This document shows, one piece after another, positions 1-8,700 of a stretch of DNA of 64,000 nucleotides. Under the pieces are notes generated by a model, which saw only the letters and a list, made by a program, of their open reading frames with translations, made no database searches and was not told where the DNA came from. Source of the stretch: DATEDA01 sp963754305 (GTDB lineage Bacteria; Pseudomonadota; Gammaproteobacteria; Burkholderiales; SG8-39). A program made the position numbers and the translations under genes. The DNA lies in NCBI GenBank assembly GCA_963754305.1, contig CAVWFR010000026.1, positions 1 to 64,000 on the forward strand. The letters are read 5' to 3'. Position 1 is the first letter of the stretch. Each line of letters opens with the position of its first letter.

Positions 1-588
1 GTGACGCTCGTTCTCCACCGCCACCGCGAGCAGCCGCGCGGCGACCGCGGCGACGTCGAGCCGCGCGAGCTGGGCGCTGCCCACGCGCTCCAGCAGCGGC
101 TGCACGTCCTCGTCGCCGACGGCGTCGAGAAGGCCGGGGACGAAATCGCAGATCGAGGCGGCGAGCGCGCGGCTGTTGTCCGCGTCGGCGAGCCAGGCCG
201 CCATCGCGTTGGCGAGCGCGGGCGGGTCGAGCTGCCTCACCACGTTCTCCGGCGTGAGGAAGTTCTGCTCGACGAACTGCCCGAGGGTCTCGCCGATGCG
301 GTCCTTGTTCGCCGGGATGATGCCGGTGTGCGGGATCGGCAGTCCGAGCGGGCGCCGGAAGAGCGCGACCACTGCGTACCAGTCGGCGAGCGCACCGACC
401 GCGCCGGCTTCCGCGAAGGCGCGCACCCATTGCAGCGCGGGGTATGCGGGCTGGAGGAGCGCGCTCGCGCCGAGGGCGGCGAGCATGCCGCCGAGCACGC
501 CGGTCGCCGTCCAGCGCATCCGGGCGAGCGCCGTGCGCCGTGCAGCCTCGTCCGCCCCGCCGACCGCAAGGCCGGGCGTCCCCGTCAA
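1..588 (-). CDS. DUF445 family membrane protein, N-terminal part (cut by window edge)
   Basis: This open frame runs from a TTG at 588 to the window edge, so only the first 196 codons are present. It encodes a hydrophobic N-terminal segment followed by motifs typical of the DUF445 (YjiN-like) family: GALADWYAVVALFRRP, then IPHTGIIPANKDRIGE, then FVEQNFLTPENV. The family consists of predicted inner-membrane proteins of unknown function. The TTG overlaps the stop codon of the upstream PHA depolymerase by three bases, so translational coupling is likely. An ATG 23 codons further in would remove part of the membrane segment, so I prefer the TTG. It is the last visible gene of the PHA operon; a role in PHA metabolism is not implied by the family. 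Confidence 0.8.
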   Translation of the reverse strand, partial: MTGTPGLAVGGADEAARRTALARMRWTATGVLGGMLAALGASALLQPAYPALQWVRAFAEAGAVGALADWYAVVALFRRPLGLPIPHTGIIPANKDRIGETLGQFVEQNFLTPENVVRQLDPPALANAMAAWLADADNSRALAASICDFVPGLLDAVGDEDVQPLLERVGSAQLARLDVAAVAARLLAVAVENERH

Positions 589-1397
589 GCCGGCTCCGCG
601 TCGAGGAAGCCGCGCACCACCGGCGCGACCTCAGTCGCGCGCGTGAGCATGAAAAGGTGGCCGTCGTCGACGACGTGCAGGCGCGCGTCGCGGATGAGGG
701 CGGCGAGGAGCTTCGCGTTCACGAGCGGGACGATCGGGTCGTCGTTGCCGTGCATCACCAGCGCCGGCTGCGGCAGCGTACGCAGCCAGAGCGCACTCGT
801 CCAGCCCCACGCCGCGAGGAGCTGGTAGGCATAGCCGAGGCCGCCCGGCGGCCGGATCTGTTCGCCGTGGGTCCGCAGCAGACCGGGATCGCGGCGGTAC
901 GCGCCGCCGTAGATCTCCCCGCCGATCTCCTGCAGGTAGTCGGGGTCCCGGTACCGGCGCGGGCTCAGCAGCTTGACCATGGCGGACGGCCGGCCGGGCA
1001 CCATGAGCGCGCCGGCGGAGGTTGCGGCGAGGACCAGGCGGCGGCAGCGATCCGGGCACTGGTGGGCGAACTGCTGCGCGAGCGCGCCGCCCCACGAAAC
1101 GCCGAGCACGTCCACCGCGCGGTACCCGAGCGCGTCGAGCAGCCGCGCGGCGAGCCGCGCGAGCGTCGAGAACCGGTACGGCAGCGCCGGCAGCGGCGAG
1201 CCGCCGGTCCCCGGCACGTCGAAGGCGAGGACCTCGACGCCGTCGAGCGCGGCGACGAACGGCTCGAGCAGCTCGATGTTGGCGCCGATGCCGTTGAAGA
1301 CGAGGAGCGGCGCGCCGCCGGGCCGGCCGGGCCACCGGCCGACGCGGAGCGGCTGTCCGCCGACCTCGATCATCCTCAGCTCGAGTGCAGCGGCCAT
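585..1397 (-). CDS. phaZ: Intracellular poly(3-hydroxyalkanoate) depolymerase
   Basis: This 270-residue alpha/beta hydrolase closely resembles the Pseudomonas medium-chain-length PHA depolymerase. Near-identical stretches include LLVFNGIGAN at about 31-40, LGVSWGGALAQQFAH at 98-112 and DDGHLFMLTRA at 244-254. Ser101 in GVSWGG is the expected nucleophile, with Asp219 or Asp220 in HGNDDP and His247 completing the triad. The enzyme releases 3-hydroxyacids from stored granules in the cytoplasm. It follows phaC by 48 bases on the same strand, the same phaC-phaZ order as in pseudomonads, and has no signal peptide, in keeping with an intracellular depolymerase. Confidence 0.93.
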   Translation of the reverse strand: MAAALELRMIEVGGQPLRVGRWPGRPGGAPLLVFNGIGANIELLEPFVAALDGVEVLAFDVPGTGGSPLPALPYRFSTLARLAARLLDALGYRAVDVLGVSWGGALAQQFAHQCPDRCRRLVLAATSAGALMVPGRPSAMVKLLSPRRYRDPDYLQEIGGEIYGGAYRRDPGLLRTHGEQIRPPGGLGYAYQLLAAWGWTSALWLRTLPQPALVMHGNDDPIVPLVNAKLLAALIRDARLHVVDDGHLFMLTRATEVAPVVRGFLDAEPA

Positions 1398-1445
1398 GGC
1401 GTCATGCCATCCGGTGCGCCCGGCCGGCGGACCGCGCCGGAGCGC

Positions 1446-3080
1446 TCAGGCAGCGAGCGCGTAGCGGCCCGGCGCAGGCACGGTTGCCGGATGACGCTCG
1501 CTCCCAAGCCCCGCGGGCGCGGGGCCGAGCGGACCGGAGCGCGCCGCGAGCCATTCGCGCCAATGGTCCCACCACGAGCCGGTCCGCTCTTCGGCGCCGG
1601 CGAGCCATTCGTCGGCGGTCCCCGGAAGCGTCGGGTTGACGAAGAACCGCGCCTTCGGATTTCCGGGCGGGTTGAGCAGGCTCTGCACGTGGCCGCTCGA
1701 GCTCAGCACGAACTCGCCCGGCCCGCCGAGCGTCCGCGCGAGCTCGTACACCGCCTTCCACGGCGTGATGTGGTCGGTGATGCCGGCGAGCACGAACTTC
1801 TCGCATTCGACCCGCCCGAGGTCGACCGGCGTGCCGAGCACGTTGAATGCACCCGGCTGCCGCAACAGGTCGCCGGCGAAGACGTCGAGCAATTGCCCGT
1901 GGAAGCGCCCCGGCAGCCGCGTGGTGTCGTTGTTCCAGTACAGCACGTCGAACGCCGGCGGCGGCTGCCCCATGAGGTAGTTGTTGACCCAATAGTTCCA
2001 GACGAGGTCGTTGGGGCGCAGCCACGCGAACACGCGTCCCATGTCCCGTCCGTCGAGCACGCCCTTGGCGGCGGAAGCGCGCTTCGCGGCGGCGATCGTC
2101 TCGGGGGTGACGAAGAGACCGAGCTGCGAGCCTTCGTTCGTCCCGAGCACCGCGACCATCAACGTCGCCGCGTGGACCGGCCGCTCGCCTCGCGCCGCGA
2201 GGTGGCCGAGCAGCGCGGACACGGTCATCGCGCCGGAACACGCCGCGTGGAGATTCACGTCGGGTGAGCCGGTGATCTCGCGCACCGCGGCGATCGCCTC
2301 GAGGAGGGCGCCCGCGTAGGTGTCCATGTCCCAGCCGCCTTGGTCCGCCGTAGGGTTGCGCCAGCTCACGGCGAAGACCCGGAAGCCGCTCCGCACGAGG
2401 TGCTGGACGATGCTCTTGCCGGGCGAGAGATCGAACACGTAGAACTTGTTGATCTGCGGCGGCACGATGAGGTGCGGCCGCGCGTGCACCTCGGCGGTTG
2501 CCGGCGCGTACTGGATGAGCTCGAGCACCTCGTTCGCGAACACGACCGCGCCCGGCGACTGCGCCAGGTTCTCGCCCACGCGGAACGCCTGCTTGTCGAT
2601 CTGCGCCGGCATGCCGCGGTTGGTCATGAGATCGCCGAGCATCTGTTTCAGTCCGGCGAGGACGCTCCCGCCGCCGGAATCGATCATCTTCTTGAGCGCT
2701 GCCGGATTGCCGAGGAGCGTGTTCGTCGGCGCCAGCGCTTCGGTGGCGAGCGACACGACGTAGCGGATGCGCTCCCGGGTGCGCTCGTCCACCGCGGCCT
2801 TGTCGGCGAAGCCGCCGAGCGCGCGGCTCCACGCGAGGTAGCCCTGCAGGTACGTGCGATAGAACGGGTTCCATTGCCATGCGCTGTCGGCAAAGCGCTT
2901 GTCGCCTTTCTCCGGGGCGAGGTCGGCATTGCCGCACAGCGCCGAGATGAGGTCCCTCGCGAAGGCTGCCTCCTGCTCGAGCACGACCCCGGGCTGCTTG
3001 ACGGCCTGCGCGCCGATCAGCCGGACGGTTTCCGCGATGTCCTCCGGCCGCAGCCCGATGAAGGGGTTCGGCCCGAGCAT
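1446..3080 (-). CDS. phaC: Class II poly(3-hydroxyalkanoate) synthase
   Basis: PHA synthase polymerises (R)-3-hydroxyacyl-CoA at the granule surface. The 544-residue product has a lipase-box-like HAACSGA with catalytic Cys281, Asp436 in GITDHITPW and His464 in SSSGHVQSLLNPPGNPK. The last two blocks and the length match class II (Pseudomonas-type) synthases better than class I. The box starts with Ala rather than the usual Gly. The annotated ATG at 3080 is the first in frame after a stop, but similarity to family N-termini (an LGPNPFIGL-like block preceded by about 20 residues) continues upstream. A well-placed ATG lies at 3133, 16 bases after the maoC-like stop, but in another frame. A one-base error between 3081 and 3133 would join it, and I suspect the true start is there. 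Confidence 0.93.
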   Translation of the reverse strand: MLGPNPFIGLRPEDIAETVRLIGAQAVKQPGVVLEQEAAFARDLISALCGNADLAPEKGDKRFADSAWQWNPFYRTYLQGYLAWSRALGGFADKAAVDERTRERIRYVVSLATEALAPTNTLLGNPAALKKMIDSGGGSVLAGLKQMLGDLMTNRGMPAQIDKQAFRVGENLAQSPGAVVFANEVLELIQYAPATAEVHARPHLIVPPQINKFYVFDLSPGKSIVQHLVRSGFRVFAVSWRNPTADQGGWDMDTYAGALLEAIAAVREITGSPDVNLHAACSGAMTVSALLGHLAARGERPVHAATLMVAVLGTNEGSQLGLFVTPETIAAAKRASAAKGVLDGRDMGRVFAWLRPNDLVWNYWVNNYLMGQPPPAFDVLYWNNDTTRLPGRFHGQLLDVFAGDLLRQPGAFNVLGTPVDLGRVECEKFVLAGITDHITPWKAVYELARTLGGPGEFVLSSSGHVQSLLNPPGNPKARFFVNPTLPGTADEWLAGAEERTGSWWDHWREWLAARSGPLGPAPAGLGSERHPATVPAPGRYALAA

Positions 3081-3149
3081 CCCCTCGGCCGCGCGACCCG
3101 CGAGCGCGTCGGGCTCGCCCGCGCCGCGCTCATGGATCCCGCCGCCCGG

Positions 3150-3644
3150 TCATGACGCCGCCTCCCGCGCCGCGGTCTCGCCGGCGATCGCCAGCACGAG
3201 CACGTGCGCGATCAGCGCCGGCTTCGCTTCGTTCTCGATCTCGATCGTATTCTCGGTCGTGAGCAGGAACCGCCCGTCGCCCTTCGGCTCGGCGGCGAGG
3301 AGCTTGATCCGGTTGCGCACACGGGCGCCCGCCTTCACCGGCGCGATGAAGCGGACGCGGTCGAGGCCGTAGTTGAGCGCCTGCGCGATGCCCGCCGGCT
3401 CGACCACCACTTCGAAGGTGCTCGGCGCGATCATCGCCAGGGTGAGGTAGCCGTGCGCGATCGTCGTGCCGAGCGGGCTTTCGCGCCGCGCGCGCTCGGC
3501 GTCGACGTGGATCCACTGCCGGTCGTCCGTGCAGTCCGCGAACCCGTCGATGCGGCGCTGATCGAGGGTCATCCACCGCGACGCGCCGAGCTCGCGCCCG
3601 ACGAACGCCTGGATGTTCGCGAGATCGAGGGCTTGGGTCGACAT
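3150..3644 (-). CDS. MaoC/NodN-type (R)-enoyl-CoA hydratase
   Basis: This 164-residue single hot-dog-fold protein belongs to the MaoC/NodN subgroup that includes mycobacterial Rv0130. The hydratase-2 motif reads TDDRQWIHVD at residues 39-48, with Asp41 and His46 as the catalytic pair, followed by SPLGTTIAHGYLTL. Family members hydrate trans-2-enoyl-CoA to (R)-3-hydroxyacyl-CoA. Placed directly before phaC and 12 bases after an acyl-CoA dehydrogenase, it is well positioned to divert beta-oxidation intermediates into PHA. The substrate chain length cannot be read from the sequence. It is probably cytoplasmic and co-transcribed with its neighbours. Confidence 0.88.
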   Translation of the reverse strand: MSTQALDLANIQAFVGRELGASRWMTLDQRRIDGFADCTDDRQWIHVDAERARRESPLGTTIAHGYLTLAMIAPSTFEVVVEPAGIAQALNYGLDRVRFIAPVKAGARVRNRIKLLAAEPKGDGRFLLTTENTIEIENEAKPALIAHVLVLAIAGETAAREAAS

Positions 3645-3656
3645 CGGTTCCTCCGC

Positions 3657-5447
3657 TCAGAGCAGTGCTTCCTCGATCGCGAGCGCGGTCGATGCGCCGC
3701 TTTGCACCGCGGCCGCGAGCGCCGATGCCTTCGGCAGCACCTGATCGGCGTAGAAGCGCGCAGTGGCGAGCTTCGCCCGGTGGAAGTCCTCGTCCTCGCC
3801 GGCCGCGAGCTTCGCTCGCGCGACCACTGCCGCGCGCGCCATCTGCCAGCCACCGCAGACGTAGCCGACGAGCATCAGATAGCTCACCGAGGCCGCCAGC
3901 GCGGCGTCGGAGTCGGCGGCGAGATTCCGGAGCACGCTCGCAGTAGCGCCCTCCAGCGACTCGATCGCGCGTCCCAGCGCGGCGGCCACGACGGCGAGGC
4001 TCTGGTCGTCCGCGCGCAGCAGGTCGGCCTCGGCCGCCCGCATCTCCGCGACGAGCGCTCGGATCGCGGCGCCGTCGTCCGAGGCGAGCTTGCGTCCGAC
4101 CAGATCGGCGGCCTGGATACCGGTGGTGCCCTCGTAGATCGGGGCGATGCGGGCGTCGCGCAGGTGCTGGCACGCGCCGGTCTCCTCGATGTAGCCCATC
4201 CCGCCGTGGACCTGGACGCCGAGCGAGGCGATCTCGACGCCGAGCTCGGTGCACCACGCCTTCAGCACCGGCGTGAGAAGCTCGACGCGGTCCTGGCGGC
4301 GCTTGCGCTCCGCCGCGTCCGGGTGGCGGTGGGCGAGGTCGATGTCGGCCGCGACGACGTAGCCGAACGCGCGCATCGCCTCGACCTGCGCCTTCATCGT
4401 CATCAGCATGCGGCGCACGTCCGGGTGGTGGACGATGGTGACGCGTTCGCCGCTCTTGCGCCCGGGCAGGCGGCCCTGCACCCGCTCGCGCGCGTACTCG
4501 CGCGCCTGCTGGTAGGCGCGCTCGGCGATCCCGACGCCCTGCAGGCCGACCTTCTGGCGCGCCTCGTTCATCATCGTGAACATGTGCGCGAGGCCCTGGT
4601 TCTCGCGGCCGACCAGATAGCCGATCGCGCCTGCGCCGTCGCCGAAGCTCATCACGCAGGTGGGGCTCGCATGGATGCCGAGCTTGTGCTCGAGCGACGC
4701 GCAGACGACGTCGTTCCTCGCGCCGAGCGTGCCGTCGTCGTTCACGAGGAACTTGGGCACCAGGAAGAGCGAGATGCCGCGCGTGCCCTCGGGCGCGTCC
4801 GGGAGCCGGGCGAGCACGAGGTGGATGACGTTCTCCGCCATGTCGTGGTCGCCCCACGTGATGAAGATCTTCTGACCGTGGATGCGGTAGTACTCGCCCT
4901 CCGGCACGGCGCGCGTGCGCACCGCCGATAGGTCCGACCCCGCCTGCGGCTCGGTGAGATTCATCGTCCCAGTCCACTCGCCGGTGACGAGCTTCGGGAG
5001 GTAGCGCGCCTTCTGGTCCTCCGAGCCGTGGGCCTTGATCGCCTCCATCGCGCCGATGGTGAGCAGCGGACACAGCGCGAAGGACATGTTGGCCGCGTTC
5101 CACATCTCGACCGCCGCCGCCAGGACGAGCGCCGGCAGCCCCTGGCCGCCGTACTGCGGATCGCCGCCGAGGCCGTTCCACCCGCCGTCGACGAAGAGGC
5201 GATAGGCGTTGCGGAAACCGTCGGCGGCGATCACGCCGTCGCTTCCGAGCCGGGCGCCCTGCTGGTCGCCGGGCTTGTTGAGCGGGGCGAGCACTTCGGC
5301 CGAGAGCTTCGCCGCCTCCTCGAGCACGGCGTCAACCAGCTCGGGCGTCGCCTCCTCGAAGCCCGGAAGGGCTTGCAGCGCGTTCAGACCGGCCAGCTCG
5401 TTCATCGCGAAGCGCATGTCGCGCACGGGGGCAAGATAGGTCGTCAT
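3657..5447 (-). CDS. Acyl-CoA dehydrogenase, long (about 600-residue) type
   Basis: The 596-residue flavoprotein oxidises acyl-CoA to trans-2-enoyl-CoA and passes electrons to ETF. Visible family features are MNLTEPQAGSDLSAVRTRA at 162-180, GQKIFITWGDHDMAEN at 191-206, a VQVHGGMGYIEETGACQHLRD block at 411-431, and APIYEGTTGIQAADLVGRKL at 435-454 with Glu439 as the likely catalytic base. Length and C-terminal extension place it with the DmdC/FadE-like group rather than the 380-residue short-chain enzymes. I chose the ATG at 5447 because the N-terminus MTTYLAPVRDMRFAM is typical of this group; the frame stays open upstream without similarity. It is the first gene of the PHA operon. Confidence 0.92.
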   Translation of the reverse strand: MTTYLAPVRDMRFAMNELAGLNALQALPGFEEATPELVDAVLEEAAKLSAEVLAPLNKPGDQQGARLGSDGVIAADGFRNAYRLFVDGGWNGLGGDPQYGGQGLPALVLAAAVEMWNAANMSFALCPLLTIGAMEAIKAHGSEDQKARYLPKLVTGEWTGTMNLTEPQAGSDLSAVRTRAVPEGEYYRIHGQKIFITWGDHDMAENVIHLVLARLPDAPEGTRGISLFLVPKFLVNDDGTLGARNDVVCASLEHKLGIHASPTCVMSFGDGAGAIGYLVGRENQGLAHMFTMMNEARQKVGLQGVGIAERAYQQAREYARERVQGRLPGRKSGERVTIVHHPDVRRMLMTMKAQVEAMRAFGYVVAADIDLAHRHPDAAERKRRQDRVELLTPVLKAWCTELGVEIASLGVQVHGGMGYIEETGACQHLRDARIAPIYEGTTGIQAADLVGRKLASDDGAAIRALVAEMRAAEADLLRADDQSLAVVAAALGRAIESLEGATASVLRNLAADSDAALAASVSYLMLVGYVCGGWQMARAAVVARAKLAAGEDEDFHRAKLATARFYADQVLPKASALAAAVQSGASTALAIEEALL

Positions 5448-5631
5448 GACAGGCTCCGGTCGGTTTCCGCGCGCGCGATCTCTCGCAACGCGTATCGGCC
5501 AAGCGTGGGCGGGGTGTGCGGCTGAAACCGCGGTTGCGGGGCGCCGGCGCGCCACGGGGCTCGAGCGCGAACCCCCCTTTGAGAACGGATTCGCAGAGAA
5601 GTCACCGTGAATGCCGGGCGAAGGCAGACTC

Positions 5632-6093
5632 TCATTTGATGTTGCCGCAGAACATCTCCTGATCGAGATCCGGCGCCTGCGTCCGCACGACGATGGCATA
5701 GCCTCCTGATCGAAGCTTTTGCAATGGCACCGGCGCCAACTTGTCCAGGGTAAAACCTGGTGAGCTTCCACTTACAGCTCGTGCGAGCACTACCTCGTTG
5801 AGCGAGTAAGCCGGCTTCGGACTCAGGTTGCCGCACGTACCTCCGTAAACGTAGGTGTAGAGGTACACCGGTCGCGTTACCCCTTGGGGTACGCCGCTCA
5901 AGGTCAGCACTATGTTGGTAGCGTCACCTTGGGCCGCGAACGATGCTTCGCCTATTTGGCCGGCGTTCTGCGGCCCTGCCGTTAGCCGGACGTTGAATTT
6001 ATCGCTGGAGCCCGGCCCCGTCGCCGGTGTGGATGCACATCCGCATATCGCGGCTGCGACAACAATCATGCCCAAGCGACCAAACGCGGTCAT
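5632..6093 (-). CDS. Small secreted lipoprotein, paralogue of the one at 14884
   Basis: The 153-residue product has a signal peptide ending in a lipobox (AAAICGC, lipid-anchored Cys19). The body has blocks NAGQIGEASF, LSGVPQG, VYLYTYVYGGTC and a C-terminal MFCGNIK. The same blocks in the same order occur in the lipoprotein at 14884-15339, so the two are paralogues. Two cysteines conserved between them may form a disulfide. The pattern (G-x-A-x-F, then S-G-V-P, then a beta-strand ending near a Cys) faintly recalls CHRD or Cu/Zn-SOD-like sandwiches, but the metal-binding histidines are absent. A strong AAGGAGGAG site precedes the ATG. It follows the RND transporter by 109 bases. Function unknown. 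Confidence 0.75.
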   Translation of the reverse strand: MTAFGRLGMIVVAAAICGCASTPATGPGSSDKFNVRLTAGPQNAGQIGEASFAAQGDATNIVLTLSGVPQGVTRPVYLYTYVYGGTCGNLSPKPAYSLNEVVLARAVSGSSPGFTLDKLAPVPLQKLRSGGYAIVVRTQAPDLDQEMFCGNIK

Positions 6094-6202
6094 GACTCCT
6101 CCTTGTAGTTGGCGAGTGAGTTTGAAGTGGGTACCGGCTGTGCATTTGGAGCTATCAGCACGCTGCGGAGCAACTCGAGTCTATCGCTGATGCGGGCCGC
6201 GT

Positions 6203-8684
6203 TCAGGCATGGGCCGGGTGCGCGGGCGCGCGACCGCGGGCGCGGGGGCGCGGCGGATTGAGCAGGAAGTGCGAGAGCGCCGGGATGAGCACGAGCGCCC
6301 CCACCATGTTCCACAGGAACATGAAGGTGAGGAGGATGCCCATGTCGGCCTGGAACTTGATCGGCGACCACGCCCAGGTCACCACGCCGGCGGCGAGCGT
6401 GACCCCGACGAGCGCGACGACCTTGCCGGTGAACTGGACCGCGCGCTGGTACGCCACCTTCAACGGGAGCGCCGGCGCGCTGCTGCGCGAGCTGCACGCT
6501 GAGGAGATAGAGCGCGTAGTCGACACCGATGCCGACGCCGAGCGCGATGACCGGCAGCGTTGCCACCTTCACGCCGATGCCGAGTATCACCATCAGCGCT
6601 TCGCAGAGCACCGAGGTGATCATCAGCGGCACCACCGCGACGACCACCGCGCGCCAGCTGCGGAACGTGATGAAGCACAGCGCGATCACGGCGAGATACA
6701 CGTAGGCGAGCATCTCGAGCCAGGCCTTCCGCACCACGATGTTGGTCGCGGCCTCGATGCCGGCGCTGCCGGCGGCGAGCAGGAACTGCAGGTCCGGCGT
6801 GCTGTGCTCGGCCGAGAACTGCGCGGCCGCGGCGACCACGCGATCGAGCGTGTCCGCCCGGTGATCCGTGAGGTAGGCGATGACCGGCATCACGGAGCAC
6901 TCGGTGTTGAAGAGATCCGGGTTGTTCACCGATGCCTGTTGGGCGCCGTAGTTGAGGACGTCCTGGTTGCGCGCGATCGTGAGCCACTTCGGGCTGCCCT
7001 CGTACGAGCCGGCGGTAATCTGCCGCACCGCGTTGCCGAGGAACACCGTGGTCTGCACGCCCGGCACCTGCTGGAGCGTCCAGGCGAGCCGGTCGGCCTC
7101 CACCAGCGTGCGGTACTTGAGGCAGCTTTCCGGCGGCGTCTTCACGATCACCGCGAACTGGTCGCTCGAGAGCGAGTAGTTGGCGGTGATGTACGCGTTG
7201 TCGCGGTTGTACCGCGAGCCCGGCCGCAGCTCCGGCGCGCCGGCGTCGAGATCGCCGATCTGGAGCTTCGTGCTGACGGCGAACCCGACGACCGCGAGCG
7301 CCGCCGAGACGCCGATCGCCCCGAGCGCCCAGCGCCGCTCGGTGAACCGGTCGAGCCACGACCAGACCGCGCCGAGGCCCTTGCCGCGGGTCTCCTCGTT
7401 CTCCGCGCGCAGGCTCCGCGCGGCTGCGGCGGGGCTCACGCCGGTGTACGAGAGCAGCACCGGCAGCAGCACGAGGTTGGTGAAGATCAGCACCGCCACC
7501 CCGACGCTCGCCGCGAGGGCGAGGTCCTTGATGACCGGGATGTCGATCACCATCAGCACCGCGAAGCCGACCGCATCGGCGAGGAGCGCGGTCAGCCCGG
7601 CGAGGAAGAGGCGCCGGAACGTGTAGCGCGCGGCGACGAGCTTGTGCGTCCCGCGGCCGATGTCCTGCATGATGCCGTTCATCTTCTGCGCGCCGTGCGA
7701 CACGCCGATCGCGAAGACGAGGAACGGCACGAGGATCGAGAACGGGTCGAGCTCGAACCCGAGCGCGGCGACGAGGCCGAGCTGCCAGAACACGGCGATG
7801 ACCGAGCACGCGACCACGAGCGCGGTGCTGCGCACGCAGCGCGTGTAGAGGAAGATGATGAGCGTGGCGATCGCCGCGGCCGCGGCGAAGTACATCATGA
7901 CCTGCACCAGCCCCTCGATCAGCTCGCCGACGAGCTTGGCGAAGCCGATGACGTGGATGCGGATCGCCGGCGTCTCCTGCGAGCGGACCCTGTCCTCGAC
8001 CGCGCGCGAGAGCTCGTACTTCGCCCGCACGCTCTCCTCGAGCACGCGCGACAGGCCGCGGTAGTCGATCGCCTTGCCGCTCGCCGGGTCGCGGTCGAGG
8101 AGCGGCACGAAGATCATGCTCGACTTGAAGTTGTTGCCGACCAGGCTGCCGACGATGCCGGAGCGCGCGATGTTCGCGCGCAGCTGCTCGGTGGCGCGCG
8201 GCGAGCCGTCGTAGTTGTCGGGCATCACCGGGCCGCCGCGGAAGCCTTCCTCGGTCACCTCGGTCCACCGCACCGCCGGCGTCCACAGCGACTTGACCCA
8301 CGCGCGGTCCACGCCGGGCGTGAGCACGAGCTCGTCGCTCACCTTCTTGAGCGTCTCGAGGTACGCCGGGTCGTAGATGTCGCCGTTGGTGTTCTCGACC
8401 ACGACGCGCAGGGCGTTGCCGAGCCCGCGCAGGTCCTTCTGATGCTCGAGGTAGTTCTTGATGTACGGCTGGCTCTGCGGAATCATCCGCTCGAAGCTCG
8501 CGTTGAGCGTGAGCTTCGCCGCCGCCACGATCGCGAGCACGACGGTGATCACGCCGCAGACCACGACGACCGCGAGCCGGTTGTTGAAGATCAGCCGCTC
8601 GAGCCGGCTCCCGGAGTTGCGGTCGAAGTCGGCGAGGTCGCGCACGACCGGCATGCGGTCCAGCGAGTCGGTTCCGATGGCCAT
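6203..8684 (-). CDS. MMPL/RND (HAE3-type) transporter, one frameshift
   Basis: This inner-membrane RND-superfamily transporter of about 827 residues has an N-terminal membrane helix (about 33-53), a periplasmic domain, a helix bundle with FAIGVSHGAQKMNG, a second periplasmic domain and a second bundle with LGVGIGVDYALYLLS. After residue about 735 (SVQLAQQRAGAP) the frame changes. The expected C-terminus (YQRAVQFTGKVVALVGVTL, then FKADMGI-like FQADMGILLTFMFLWNM and ALSHFLL) continues in another frame to a stop at 6203, so one base is missing or extra near 6475-6490. It follows the Ycf48-like gene by 16 bases. Homologues sit beside DUF1302/DUF1329 genes and are thought to move hydrophobic molecules; the substrate here is unknown. 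Confidence 0.88.
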
Positions 8685-8700
8685 GGTTTCGCCCGTCCTG

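Noticed and set aside
3130..5181. A 683-codon minus-strand frame overlapping the acyl-CoA dehydrogenase and hydratase genes
   Set aside because: It is an off-frame reading of two clear genes with strong family motifs in another frame.
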